DNA of 64,000 nt, from assembly GCA_001298555.1 (NCBI GenBank), contig LJCW01000346.1, positions 1-64,000 of the forward strand, in the 5' to 3' direction. Positions 27,806 to 36,354 of this stretch are shown here, in pieces. Each line of letters opens with the position of its first letter. Position 1 is the first letter of the stretch. Made by a program: the position numbers and the translations under genes. Below the pieces are notes generated by a model, which was given only the letters and a program-made list of their open reading frames with translations, made no database searches and was not told the DNA's origin. The stretch is from Actinobacteria bacterium OV450. Lineage in GTDB: Bacteria > Actinomycetota > Actinomycetes > Streptomycetales > Streptomycetaceae.

Positions 27806-28408
27806 GTGCCGCACCGCCCCGCCGAGCTGACGCCGACCCTGGACACCCTGGCCCACAGCGGCGCCAGGCCCCTCCACTGGCTCGCCACGGCCACCGCCAT
27901 GGCCGCCGTCATCGCCGCCGCGGGACTCATCCAGCCGGCCGCCTCCGCCACCGGCCCCACCCCCGCCCCCGCGAGCGGCCCCCGGGCCTCCGCCGCCCCC
28001 GCACCGGACCCCGCCCGGGCCACCTACCCCCTCGACTGCAAGGGCCTGCCCGTGGCCGTCACGGCCACCGCCCAGGGCGACCTCGACGGCGACGGCCGGC
28101 CCGAGACCGTCACAGCCGTCCGCTGCGACGCCGGATCCGGCACCCCGCCCCACGCGATCTACGTACTCGCCCAGGACAAGGCCCCCGGCTCCGCGCCCAG
28201 GGTCGTGGCGACCCTGCTGGAGGCCGCCAAGAAGCAGACCGCCACCGACCTCGCCGTCCGCGACGGAGTCGTCACCGCCAGTCTCCTCGGCTACTCCTCG
28301 CCCCAGGTGCCCCGCTACAGCCCCGACGTGAAGCAGCTCGCCAAGTGGCGCTGGACCGGCGGAAAATTCCGCCAGGAGCTGACGAACTCAGACGCCAGGA
28401 GTGTTTGA
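27806..28408 (+). CDS. Exported or membrane-anchored protein with EF-hand-like loop, function unknown
   Basis: Not assigned to a known function. 200 residues from GTG at 27806, with AGGAG 9 bases upstream. A hydrophobic segment (LHWLATATAMAAVIAAAGLIQ, about residues 25-45) followed by Ala-Ser-Ala suggests a signal peptide or anchor. Next is a Pro/Ala-rich linker and then a compact domain with QGDLDGDGRPETVTAVRC, an Asp-rich calcium-loop pattern as in FG-GAP repeats. Two cysteines (in LDCKGL and VRCDAG) could form a disulfide outside the cell. It ends 4 bases before the convergent ferredoxin gene. Confidence 0.82.
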   Translation: MPHRPAELTPTLDTLAHSGARPLHWLATATAMAAVIAAAGLIQPAASATGPTPAPASGPRASAAPAPDPARATYPLDCKGLPVAVTATAQGDLDGDGRPETVTAVRCDAGSGTPPHAIYVLAQDKAPGSAPRVVATLLEAAKKQTATDLAVRDGVVTASLLGYSSPQVPRYSPDVKQLAKWRWTGGKFRQELTNSDARSV

Positions 28409-28412
28409 ACCG

Positions 28413-28733
28413 TCACTCCGCGTCCGGACCGTACACCTCGACCCTGTCCGAAACGCGCCTTACGTGGATGCAGTCGCCCGGGCACTCCTTCGCCGAGTCC
28501 ACCACGTCCTGCAGCAGCGTCAGAGGAACCGGAGTCGTCGCCCCCGCGTCCACCAGAAGCTCGTCCTCCGGGCTCTTCACATACGCCAGACCATCGATGT
28601 CCAGCTCGAACACCTCCGGCGCGTACTGCACGCAGATGCCGTCACCGGTGCAGAGGTCCTGATCGATCCAGACCTCAAGCGGCTCTCCGGCCTGCCCGGC
28701 ACCACCCGTGGGAGCCTCCTGCTGCACGGTCAT
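28413..28733 (-). CDS. Small 3Fe-4S-type ferredoxin
   Basis: Cytoplasmic electron carrier of 106 residues. The cluster motif C-x5-C (LCTGDGICVQYAPEVFELD, about residues 28-34) and the distant Cys-Pro (KECPGDCIHV) are typical of actinobacterial 3Fe-4S ferredoxins that feed P450s and other oxidases. The second position of a 4Fe motif is Gly rather than Cys. The ATG at 28733 has AGGAG very close; a GTG two codons later has better spacing. It is divergent from arc, and no P450 or reductase gene is adjacent. Confidence 0.9.
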   Translation of the reverse strand: MTVQQEAPTGGAGQAGEPLEVWIDQDLCTGDGICVQYAPEVFELDIDGLAYVKSPEDELLVDAGATTPVPLTLLQDVVDSAKECPGDCIHVRRVSDRVEVYGPDAE

Positions 28734-28997
28734 ATCTCCTGCCGTTCCCTGCGCTCAGTGATCCGTTTCCGCCACAAGCCGCGGCAAGTCGCGCGAGCCC
28801 TGACGGGTGTTGAACACTTCGACCTTACAACCGGCCGCTTTCCGATGTTGATGGGTGGGTATTTCCTTGGCGTGAGGGAGTACGCAAGGGTGAAGATCGG
28901 ACACACCTCTACCGTCTTTGTGATCTAGGGGTTTCAATCACCACCAGCCCAGGTAGGGTCAGGAAGCGTCCAGCTCCCCTTGGAGGAGGTGAGGACC
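28734..28997 (+). promoter_or_regulatory. arc promoter region and consensus ribosome-binding site
   Basis: Divergent gap between the ferredoxin gene and arc, noticeably lower in GC than its surroundings. TAGGGT (28954-28959) is a candidate -10 for arc. AGGAGGTGA (28984-28992), a full match to the 16S anti-SD, lies 5 bases before the GTG at 28998. Confidence 0.6.
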
Positions 28998-30764
28998 GTG
29001 GCAGCCCACGACGACGACATCAACCGCGGCATCCGGCCGGGGCGAGGGTCTGAGGACCCCGCCGGCCAGGTTGCCTATCTCGAGCAGGAAATCGCCGTCC
29101 TGCGACGTAAGCTCGCCGACTCTCCGCGGCACACGAGGATTCTCGAAGAGCGGATCGTCGAGCTCCAGACAAACCTGGCCGGCGTCTCCGCGCAAAACGA
29201 GCGACTGGCAAATACGCTCCGTGAGGCCCGCGACCAGATCGTCGCCCTCAAGGAGGAAGTCGACCGGCTCGCACAGCCGCCGGCCGGCTTCGGTGTCTTC
29301 CTTCAGGCGAACGAGGACGGCACCGTCGACATCTTCACGGGGGGCCGCAAGCTCCGCGTGAACGTCAGCCCCAGCGTCGAACCGGAAGACCTCCGGCGCG
29401 GCCAGGAGGTCATGCTCAACGAGGCCCTCAACGTGGTCGAGGCCATGGAGTTCGAACGGGCCGGGGACATCGTCACCCTCAAGGAGATCCTCGAGGACGG
29501 CGAGCGCGCCCTGGTGGTCGGGCACACCGACGAGGAAAGGGTGGTGAGGCTCGCCGAGCCGCTCCTGGACATCACCATCCGCCCCGGCGACGCCCTCCTG
29601 CTCGAACCCCGCTCCGGCTACGTCTACGAGGTCGTCCCCAAGAGCGAGGTCGAAGAACTCGTCCTCGAAGAGGTCCCCGACATCGACTACGACAAGATCG
29701 GCGGCCTGGGCGACCAGATCGAACTGATCCGCGACGCGGTCGAGCTCCCGTACCTCTACCCCGACCTCTTCAAGGAGCACGAACTGCGGCCCCCGAAGGG
29801 CATCCTGCTGTACGGCCCCCCCGGCTGCGGCAAGACGCTCATCGCCAAGGCCGTGGCCAACTCCCTTGCCAAGAAGGTCGCCGAGGTCACCGGCCAGCCC
29901 GCCGGGAAGTCCTACTTCCTGAACATCAAGGGCCCCGAACTCCTCAACAAGTACGTCGGCGAGACCGAGCGGCACATCCGCCTCGTCTTCCAGCGTGCAC
30001 GCGAGAAGGCGAGCGAAGGCACCCCCGTCATCGTCTTCTTCGACGAGATGGAATCCCTCTTCCGCACCCGCGGATCCGGAGTCAGCTCGGACGTGGAGAA
30101 CACCATCGTCCCCCAGCTGCTCGCCGAGATCGACGGCGTGGAAGGCCTGGAGAACGTCATCGTCATCGGCGCCTCCAACCGCGAGGACATGATCGACCCG
30201 GCCATCCTGCGCCCCGGCCGGCTCGACGTGAAGATCAAGATCGAGCGCCCCGACGCCGAAGCGGCGAGGGACATCTTCGCCAAGTACCTCAAGGCCTCGC
30301 TGCCGCTCCACACCGACGACCTCTCCGAGCACTCCGGCTCGCCCGAGGTCGCCGTCCACAGCATGATCCAGACCGTCGTCGAGCAGATGTACGCCGAAAG
30401 CGAGGAAAACCGCTTCCTCGAGGTCACGTACGCCAACGGCGACAAGGAAGTCCTCTACTTCAAGGACTTCAACTCCGGCGCCATGATCCAGAACATCGTG
30501 GACCGGGCGAAGAAGATGGCCATCAAGGCCTTCCTGGAGCACAACCAGAAGGGCCTGCGCGTCTCCCACCTCCTCCAGGCTTGCGTGGACGAGTTCAAGG
30601 AGAACGAGGACCTGCCCAACACCACCAACCCGGACGACTGGGCCCGGATCTCCGGCAAGAAGGGCGAGCGGATCGTATTCATCCGCACCCTCGTCACCGG
30701 AAAGCAGGGCGCGGACACCGGACGCTCCATCGACACGGTGGCGAACACCGGTCAGTACCTCTGA
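28998..30764 (+). CDS. arc: Proteasomal ATPase ARC (Mpa homologue)
   Basis: Hexameric AAA+ unfoldase that recognises Pup and threads pupylated proteins into the 20S proteasome. It is 588 residues. The N-terminal coiled coil (about 20-86), which binds Pup, is followed by two OB-like domains (about 90-235). The AAA+ module has Walker [10 protein letters not shown] (about 272-280), Walker [11 protein letters not shown] (about 344) and an arginine-finger region ([10 protein letters not shown]). The C-terminus ends GQYL, where the penultimate Tyr is the proteasome-docking residue of the HbYX-like tail. GTG at 28998 is chosen because of the perfect Shine-Dalgarno. It is followed by a hairpin. Confidence 0.97.
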   Translation: MAAHDDDINRGIRPGRGSEDPAGQVAYLEQEIAVLRRKLADSPRHTRILEERIVELQTNLAGVSAQNERLANTLREARDQIVALKEEVDRLAQPPAGFGVFLQANEDGTVDIFTGGRKLRVNVSPSVEPEDLRRGQEVMLNEALNVVEAMEFERAGDIVTLKEILEDGERALVVGHTDEERVVRLAEPLLDITIRPGDALLLEPRSGYVYEVVPKSEVEELVLEEVPDIDYDKIGGLGDQIELIRDAVELPYLYPDLFKEHELRPPKGILLYGPPGCGKTLIAKAVANSLAKKVAEVTGQPAGKSYFLNIKGPELLNKYVGETERHIRLVFQRAREKASEGTPVIVFFDEMESLFRTRGSGVSSDVENTIVPQLLAEIDGVEGLENVIVIGASNREDMIDPAILRPGRLDVKIKIERPDAEAARDIFAKYLKASLPLHTDDLSEHSGSPEVAVHSMIQTVVEQMYAESEENRFLEVTYANGDKEVLYFKDFNSGAMIQNIVDRAKKMAIKAFLEHNQKGLRVSHLLQACVDEFKENEDLPNTTNPDDWARISGKKGERIVFIRTLVTGKQGADTGRSIDTVANTGQYL

Positions 30765-30775
30765 TCGAACAGGGC

Positions 30776-30807
30776 GGCTGCGGGTGGCCCACCGGGCACC
30801 CGCAGCC
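30776..30807 (+). terminator. Hairpin after arc
   Basis: A 10-base-pair outer stem (30776-30785 with 30798-30807) continues through one bulged base into a 4-base-pair inner stem (30787-30790 with 30794-30797). It begins 11 bases after the arc stop; a T-rich stretch follows at about 30812-30832. Confidence 0.7.
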
Positions 30808-30892
30808 CACTGCTTTACCGACTGTTCTTTTCAGCCGGTGACGGGGTGAAGTCAATGACTGAAATGATCTCCCCACCAGCGCGGAGTGGTTC

Positions 30893-30898
30893 TAGGCT
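30893..30898 (+). promoter_or_regulatory. Candidate -10 (TAGGCT) for dop
   Basis: TAGGCT lies 113 bases before the dop ATG, after the arc terminator. It suggests that dop has its own promoter and a leader of about 105 bases. Confidence 0.45.
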
Positions 30899-31011
30899 CT
30901 TCCGTACCGCCGGTCGCGCAGTGCGGGGACGGGCACCGCACACGCACCGGAGCACCAGCGGTACTTGAGCGCCGCTCCCGAACGGGAGCGCCGCCGGGCA
31001 AGGAGGGCCGC

Positions 31012-32529
31012 ATGACCGTACGGCGAGTAATGGGAATCGAGACGGAGTACGGGATCTCCGTCCCGGGGCACCCGAACGCCAATGCCATGCTCACCTCGTC
31101 CCAGATCGTCAACGCCTACGCGGCGGCGATGCACCGGGCGCGACGCGCCCGCTGGGACTTCGAGGAGGAGAACCCGCTGCGGGACGCCCGCGGCTTCGAC
31201 CTCGCCCGCGAGGCCGCAGACAACAGCCAGCTCACCGACGAGGACATCGGCCTCGCCAACGTCATCCTCACCAACGGCGCACGGCTCTACGTCGACCACG
31301 CGCACCCCGAATACAGCTCCCCGGAGATCACCAACCCGCTCGACGCCGTCCTCTGGGACAAGGCCGGCGAGCGCATCATGGCCGAGGCGGCCGTACGGGC
31401 CGCCCAGCTCCCCGGAGCCCAGCCCATCCACCTCTACAAGAACAACACCGACAACAAGGGCGCCTCCTACGGCACGCACGAGAACTACCTGATGAAGCGG
31501 GAAACCCCCTTCTCGGAGATCGTGCGCCACCTGACCCCCTTCTTCGTCTCCCGCCAGGTCGTCACCGGCGCAGGCCGCGTCGGCATCGGCCAGGACGGCC
31601 GCGAGCACGGCTTCCAGATCAGCCAGCGCGCGGACTACTTCGAAGTCGAGGTCGGCCTGGAGACCACCCTCAAGCGGCCCATCATCAACACGCGCGACGA
31701 GCCGCACTCCGACGCGGAGAAGTACCGCCGCCTCCACGTGATCATCGGCGACGCCAACCTCTCCGAGATCTCCACCTACCTCAAGCTCGGCACCACCGCC
31801 CTCGTCCTGTCGATGATCGAGGACTCCTTCATCAACGTGGACCTGGCCGTGGACCAGCCCGTGCGCACCCTGCACCAGGTCTCCCACGACCCCGACCTGC
31901 ACCACCTCATCACGCTCCGCAGCGGCCGCACGCTCACCGCCGTGCAGCTCCAGATGGAGTACTTCGAGCTGGCCAGGAAGTACGTGGACGAGCGTTTCGG
32001 CACCGACGCGGACGAGCAGACCAAGGACGTGCTGGCCCGCTGGGAGGACGTGCTGGGCCGGCTGGAGAGCGACCCGATGAGCCTGTCCGGCGAGCTGGAC
32101 TGGATCGCGAAGCGGGAGATCCTGGAGGGCTACCGCAGGCGCGACGGGCTCGGCTGGGACGCGGCCCGGCTGCACCTGGTGGACCTCCAGTACGCGGACG
32201 TACGGCCCGAGAAGGGCCTGTACAACCGCCTGGTGGCCCGCGGCAAGATGAAGCGGCTGGTGGACGAGGCCGCGGTCGAGCGGGCCCAGGGCAAGCCGCC
32301 GGAGGACACGAGGGCCTATTTCCGGGGCCGGTGCCTGGAGCAGTACGCGGACGACGTGGCCGCGGCCTCCTGGGACTCGGTGATCTTCGACCTCCCGGGC
32401 CGGGACTCCCTCCAGCGGGTCCCGACGCTGGAACCCCTGCGGGGTACCCGCAAGCACGTGAAGGAGCTCCTGGACCGCTGCCGCACGGCGGAGGACCTGG
32501 TCCGGGTCCTGAGCGGGAACCAGGGCTGA
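31012..32529 (+). CDS. dop: Pup deamidase/depupylase Dop
   Basis: Dop converts the C-terminal Gln of Pup to Glu and also removes Pup from substrates. It belongs to the carboxylate-amine ligase (glutamine synthetase-like) fold. It is 505 residues from ATG 31012 with AAGGAGG upstream. The nucleotide-binding start [11 protein letters not shown] (E8 and E10 region) and the catalytic Asp95 in [13 protein letters not shown] match the M. tuberculosis numbering. A longer insert (about residues 38-80) between them corresponds to the Dop loop absent from PafA. It is paralogous to pafA in this window (shared HPEY, YKNNTD, HENYL and [11 protein letters not shown] motifs). Confidence 0.97.
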   Translation: MTVRRVMGIETEYGISVPGHPNANAMLTSSQIVNAYAAAMHRARRARWDFEEENPLRDARGFDLAREAADNSQLTDEDIGLANVILTNGARLYVDHAHPEYSSPEITNPLDAVLWDKAGERIMAEAAVRAAQLPGAQPIHLYKNNTDNKGASYGTHENYLMKRETPFSEIVRHLTPFFVSRQVVTGAGRVGIGQDGREHGFQISQRADYFEVEVGLETTLKRPIINTRDEPHSDAEKYRRLHVIIGDANLSEISTYLKLGTTALVLSMIEDSFINVDLAVDQPVRTLHQVSHDPDLHHLITLRSGRTLTAVQLQMEYFELARKYVDERFGTDADEQTKDVLARWEDVLGRLESDPMSLSGELDWIAKREILEGYRRRDGLGWDAARLHLVDLQYADVRPEKGLYNRLVARGKMKRLVDEAAVERAQGKPPEDTRAYFRGRCLEQYADDVAAASWDSVIFDLPGRDSLQRVPTLEPLRGTRKHVKELLDRCRTAEDLVRVLSGNQG

Positions 32530-32591
32530 AAAGCCGCCGTTACGGGAATCATGAAAGCAGCCGCACGTTATGAAAGTGCGGGGACGAATGC

Positions 32592-32656
32592 CGGACCCTC
32601 CTTGTAGGGTCCGACGTAGGGTCTGATCTTGAGAGATCCCGATCCCGGGGTCTCTC
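32592..32656 (+). promoter_or_regulatory. Tandem hairpins and direct repeats upstream of pup
   Basis: Hairpin 1 has an 8-base-pair stem (32592-32599 with 32606-32613); hairpin 2 has a 10-base-pair stem with one G-U pair (32631-32640 with 32647-32656). GTAGGGTC is repeated at 32604-32611 and 32616-32623. No T-run follows either stem. These may be a partial terminator, a processing site or promoter elements for pup; the sequence does not decide. Confidence 0.5.
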
Positions 32657-32692
32657 GACATGAGCGCGCGAACCGAGCGGGGTGAGGTAGAC

Positions 32693-32905
32693 ATGGCGAC
32701 CAAGGACACCGGCGGCGGACAGCAGAAGGCGACTCGCTCGACCGAGGAGGTCGAGGAGGCGGCGGTCGAGGAATCGACCGACCTCAAGGAACGCCAGGAA
32801 AAGCTCTCCGACGACGTCGACTCAGTTCTTGACGAGATTGACGATGTCTTGGAAGAGAACGCCGAGGATTTCGTGAGGTCGTTCGTGCAAAAGGGTGGCC
32901 AGTAA
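32693..32905 (+). CDS. pup: Prokaryotic ubiquitin-like protein Pup
   Basis: Intrinsically disordered tag of 70 residues, attached to substrate lysines by PafA to mark them for the proteasome. The sequence is highly charged, and the C-terminal ARC-binding helix region is SVLDEIDDVLEENAEDFVRSFVQ. It ends GGQ, so Dop must deamidate Gln70 to Glu before ligation. The ATG at 32693 is chosen over an upstream in-frame ATG (32660) because MATKDTGGGQ is the usual Pup start. It lies between dop and the endonuclease VII-like gene. Confidence 0.97.
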   Translation: MATKDTGGGQQKATRSTEEVEEAAVEESTDLKERQEKLSDDVDSVLDEIDDVLEENAEDFVRSFVQKGGQ

Positions 32906-32941
32906 AGCTCGTCGGGGCCATTTAGCCTTCGAATCGAAGGT

Positions 32942-33553
32942 ATGGGGGGTTGGGTGGCCGAGACGGCACCTGAGGGCATGAAGCGCTGCTCGCGATGTAA
33001 GCGCGTTCAGTCATGCGAGGCCTTTGCGAGTAACCGGGCAATGAGGGACGGTCTGCAGGCGTACTGCCGGGATTGCCAGGCCGAGCACTACAAGCAGAGG
33101 CAAGAGGCGAAGGGGCGGACGGTACGGGTCAAGATCCCCGTGCCGTCCGGACGCAAACGGTGTCCCCAGTGCGGGGAGATCAAGCCTCACTCGGAGTGGG
33201 AGCGCAACAAAACGAGTTCGGACGGTTGGGCCAGCTACTGCCGAGAATGCCGGGCCCAGCGGAATCGGGCCTCGTACTTCAAGCGGCACTACGGCATCAC
33301 CGAGGCCGAGCGGGATCGCATGATCGCGGCTCAAGGCGGGAACTGCCTGCTCTGTCAGGCTGCTCCGGCGGAGCACGTGGATCACGATCATCAGACGGGT
33401 AAGGTCCGAGGCGTACTGTGCTTCAGCTGTAACGCAGCCTTGGGGCAGTTCAAGGATCGGCCGGACGTCATGCGACGTGCAGCCGCTTACGTGGAAGGAA
33501 ACCTGTGGAAGCCAACAATCGTGGCACAGGGCGTCTACCGGCAGCCTTCCTGA
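32942..33553 (+). CDS. Endonuclease VII-type HNH nuclease, overlapping prcB
   Basis: Recombination endonuclease VII-like protein of up to 203 residues. Two N-terminal zinc-knuckle modules ([10 protein letters not shown]...YCRDCQ and [11 protein letters not shown]...YCRECR) precede the nuclease domain with [36 protein letters not shown], the betabeta-alpha HNH/endo VII core. Three starts are possible (ATG 32942, GTG 32954, ATG 32978); none has a clean Shine-Dalgarno. The last 49 bases overlap the start of prcB in another frame. Third positions are less GC-rich than in neighbours (20 of the first 92 codons from 32954 end in A or T), hinting at acquisition. Phage relatives resolve branched DNA; the cellular role is unknown. 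Confidence 0.88.
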   Translation: MGGWVAETAPEGMKRCSRCKRVQSCEAFASNRAMRDGLQAYCRDCQAEHYKQRQEAKGRTVRVKIPVPSGRKRCPQCGEIKPHSEWERNKTSSDGWASYCRECRAQRNRASYFKRHYGITEAERDRMIAAQGGNCLLCQAAPAEHVDHDHQTGKVRGVLCFSCNAALGQFKDRPDVMRRAAAYVEGNLWKPTIVAQGVYRQPS

Positions 33554-34344
33554 CGCCGGGGTCCTCGTCCTTCATGGACTTCCTCGGGGCGCACTCGCCC
33601 GAGATGCTGCCGGGCAACCGGAAGCTGCCCGAGGGAGTCGTCGAGGCGCCGCACGGGACGACCATCGTCGCCGCCACCTTCCCCGGCGGAGTCGTGCTCG
33701 CCGGTGACCGGCGCGCGACCATGGGGAACATGATCGCGCAGCGGGACATCGAGAAGGTGTTCCCGGCCGACGAGTACTCCGCGGTCGGCATCGCCGGTAC
33801 GGCCGGCCTGGCCGTGGAGATGGTGAAGCTGTTCCAGCTGGAGCTGGAGCACTTCGAGAAGGTGGAGGGCACGACCCTCAGCCTGGAGGGCAAGGCCAAC
33901 CGGCTCTCCACCATGATCCGGAGCAACCTGGGCATGGCGATGCAGGGGCTGGCGGTCGTACCGCTCTTCGCGGGGTACGACGAGGCCAAGGAGAAGGGCC
34001 GGATCTTCTCCTACGACGTGACCGGAGGCCGCTCCGAGGAGCACGGCTACGCGGCCACCGGATCGGGTTCGATCTTCGCCCGCGGGTCGATGAAGAAGTT
34101 GTACCGGCCGGACCTGACGGAGGAGCAGGCCACCACGCTGGTCGTGCAGGCGCTGTACGACGCCGCCGACGACGACTCGGCGACCGGTGGGCCGGACCTG
34201 TACCGCAAGATCTTCCCCATCATCACCGTCATCACCGACGAGGGGTTCCGCAGGCTCGACGATGACGAGTCGCAGGTGCTCGCCCGCAAGGTGACGGACC
34301 GGCGGCTCCAGGAGCCCGACGGTCCGCGCGCCGCCCTGCTTTGA
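33505..34344 (+). CDS. prcB: 20S proteasome beta subunit
   Basis: Catalytic subunit of the 20S core, an N-terminal-nucleophile threonine hydrolase, 279 residues as precursor. A propeptide of 51 residues is followed by the cleavage site [13 protein letters not shown], making Thr52 the active-site residue. Catalytic partners are visible: Asp in [10 protein letters not shown] and Lys in [12 protein letters not shown] at 33505 has GGAAGGAA about 5 bases upstream and lies inside the endonuclease VII-like gene, so the two are translated from overlapping frames. prcA follows after 41 bases. Confidence 0.97.
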   Translation: MEANNRGTGRLPAAFLTPGSSSFMDFLGAHSPEMLPGNRKLPEGVVEAPHGTTIVAATFPGGVVLAGDRRATMGNMIAQRDIEKVFPADEYSAVGIAGTAGLAVEMVKLFQLELEHFEKVEGTTLSLEGKANRLSTMIRSNLGMAMQGLAVVPLFAGYDEAKEKGRIFSYDVTGGRSEEHGYAATGSGSIFARGSMKKLYRPDLTEEQATTLVVQALYDAADDDSATGGPDLYRKIFPIITVITDEGFRRLDDDESQVLARKVTDRRLQEPDGPRAALL

Positions 34345-34385
34345 CCAGTCCTCCTCGTCGCCCAGAAGAAAGGGACGGACAACCG

Positions 34386-35150
34386 GTGTCGACTCCGTTC
34401 TATGTGTCACCCCAGCAGGCCATGGCCGACCGGGCGGAATACGCCCGGAAGGGCATCGCCCGCGGTCGCAGCCTTGTCGTGCTGCAGTACGCCGACGGCA
34501 TCGTGTTCGTCGGCGAGAACCCGTCGCGCGCGCTGCACAAGTTCAGCGAGATCTACGACCGGATCGGCTTCGCGGCCGCCGGCAAGTACAACGAGTACGA
34601 GAACCTGCGGATCGGTGGCGTGCGCTATGCCGATCTGCGCGGATACACCTACGACCGTGACGATGTGACGGCCCGTGGGCTGGCGAACGTCTATGCGCAG
34701 ACGCTCGGCACGATCTTCTCGTCGGCCGGTGAGAAGCCGTACGAGGTGGAGCTGGTCGTGGCCGAGGTCGGTGCGACGGCCGCGGGTGACCAGATCTACC
34801 GGCTGCCGCACGACGGGTCGATCGTGGACGAGCACGGTTCGGTCGCGGTCGGTGGCAACGCCGAGCAGATCAGTACGTACCTGGATCAGCGCCACCGGGA
34901 CGGGATGACGCTGTCCGAGGCGCTGAAGCTGGCGGTGCAGGCGCTGTCCAGCCAGGCGAACGGTGCGGACAAGGCGATTCCGGCCGAGCGGCTGGAGGTT
35001 GCGGTGCTCGACCGGACGCGGGCGCAGCAGCGGAAGTTCAAGCGGATCCGGGGCCGGCAGCTGTCGCGGCTGCTGGAGGCGGACGTCCCGGCGGCCGTGC
35101 AGGCGGATGCGGTGTCGAACGACGAGGTCCCCGAGGACGATTCCGAGTAG
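34386..35150 (+). CDS. prcA: 20S proteasome alpha subunit
   Basis: Structural outer-ring subunit that gates the chamber and docks ARC. It is 254 residues, starting at GTG 34386 with [29 protein letters not shown]. The N-terminal octapeptide-like gate and the H0 helix region are present. No catalytic Thr is expected. The C-terminal 30 residues are acidic and variable, as in other Streptomyces PrcA. It is co-directional with prcB and most likely co-transcribed. An in-frame earlier start (34341) would overlap prcB and is not favoured. Confidence 0.97.
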   Translation: MSTPFYVSPQQAMADRAEYARKGIARGRSLVVLQYADGIVFVGENPSRALHKFSEIYDRIGFAAAGKYNEYENLRIGGVRYADLRGYTYDRDDVTARGLANVYAQTLGTIFSSAGEKPYEVELVVAEVGATAAGDQIYRLPHDGSIVDEHGSVAVGGNAEQISTYLDQRHRDGMTLSEALKLAVQALSSQANGADKAIPAERLEVAVLDRTRAQQRKFKRIRGRQLSRLLEADVPAAVQADAVSNDEVPEDDSE

Positions 35151-35211
35151 GGACTCCGGGCAGCGGTTCGGCGGCGCCTTCGGCCTTCGGGTCGGGGGCG
35201 CCGTCGGCGTT

Positions 35212-36207
35212 TCAGGCCGGGGCGGGGCCGGAGGAGGCGCGGACGACCAGTTCGACGGGGACGTCGGGGGCGGTCCAGGGGGTGCCTTCCAGGACGGCGA
35301 GGAGGGCGGTCATGCCCTGTTCGCCGACGCGTTCGGCGGGGAGGTGGACGGTGGTGAGCTCGGGTTCGACGGCGGTGGCGAGGGCGAGGTCGTCGAAGCC
35401 GGTCACGGAGAGGTCGTCGGGGATGCGCAGGCCGAGGCGGCGGGCGGCCTTGCAGGCGCCGGCGGCGAGGATGTCGTCGTCGCAGACGATGGCGGTGGGC
35501 CGGTTCCCGGGGGCCGCCAGGGCGCTCTCGACGGCCGTGCGGGCGTCGGTGACGGTGAGGGGGGCCCGTACGGTGCGCAGCTCGGCGTGGGGTTTCAGGA
35601 GGGCGGCGAGGGTTTCGGCGCGGATGTCGAAGGTCCAGGAGTCGACGGCTGCGGCGAGGTGGAGGAAGCGGCGGTGGCCGTGGGCGAGGAGGTGTTCGGT
35701 GGTCTGGCGCATGCCGTCGGCCATGGCGAGGTTGACGTGGGCGGCGGCGCGTCCGGCGGTGGGGTCGCTGTCGAGCATGACGAGGGGGAGTTCGGCGTCG
35801 CCGATGGCGTCGATGGCGTGGGCGGCCATGGAGGAGGCGATGACTCCGTCGAGGGCGGCGCGGGCGGAGGGGAAGGGGTTGCGGGCGGGGCCGGTGCCGT
35901 CGGGGGAGGGGTAGAGGACGACGCCGAAGCCGTGTTCGGCGGCGATGCGGGCGGCGCCGGTGTAGACGCGGGCGAAGAATTCGTTGGTGAGGGCGGGGAC
36001 GACGAGGAGGGCGGTGCGGGTGCTGCCGAGGCGGAGGTTGCGGGCGGCGAGGTTGGGGCGGTAGCCGAGGGTGGTGGCGGCTTCGCGGACGAGGCCGGCG
36101 GTGCGGGCGGAGACGCGTCCGTGCCATTTGTCGCCGAGGACGAGGGAGACGGTGGCCTGGGAGACCCCGGCGGCGGTGGCTACGTCGCGGCTGGTGGGTC
36201 TCGTCAC
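35212..36207 (-). CDS. LacI-family transcriptional regulator
   Basis: Repressor-type regulator of 331 residues. The N-terminal LacI helix-turn-helix (SRDVATAAGVSQATVSLVLG, about residues 6-25) and hinge helix (YRPNLAARNLRLG) precede a periplasmic-binding-protein-like sensor domain ending TVHLPAERVGEQGMTALL. GTG at 36207 has AGGAG 7 bases upstream; the longer open frame is an artefact. It is divergent from the MFS gene, and a 29-base palindrome between them (36280-36308) is the likely operator. The ligand is probably a sugar or nucleoside, by family only. Confidence 0.93.
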   Translation of the reverse strand: MTRPTSRDVATAAGVSQATVSLVLGDKWHGRVSARTAGLVREAATTLGYRPNLAARNLRLGSTRTALLVVPALTNEFFARVYTGAARIAAEHGFGVVLYPSPDGTGPARNPFPSARAALDGVIASSMAAHAIDAIGDAELPLVMLDSDPTAGRAAAHVNLAMADGMRQTTEHLLAHGHRRFLHLAAAVDSWTFDIRAETLAALLKPHAELRTVRAPLTVTDARTAVESALAAPGNRPTAIVCDDDILAAGACKAARRLGLRIPDDLSVTGFDDLALATAVEPELTTVHLPAERVGEQGMTALLAVLEGTPWTAPDVPVELVVRASSGPAPA

Positions 36208-36279
36208 ACCGTGCTCCTGTTGTACGAGGTCGGCGGGGTGGGGGTGGTGGTGCGGTTGGACCCCCGTGCTGGGGACATG

Positions 36280-36308
36280 GTACGTATGACGTCGGACGTT
36301 ATACGTAT
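36280..36308. promoter_or_regulatory. 29-base palindrome, probable operator of the lacI/MFS pair
   Basis: Arms TACGTATGACGTC (36281-36293) and GACGTTATACGTA (36295-36307) around a central G match at 12 of 13 positions. It lies 73 bases before the lacI start and 47 bases before the MFS start. Confidence 0.7.
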
Positions 36309-36354
36309 TACTTGGTTGACTCCCGGGCTGGGTTCCGGGCAGAAGGGGGCGGAC

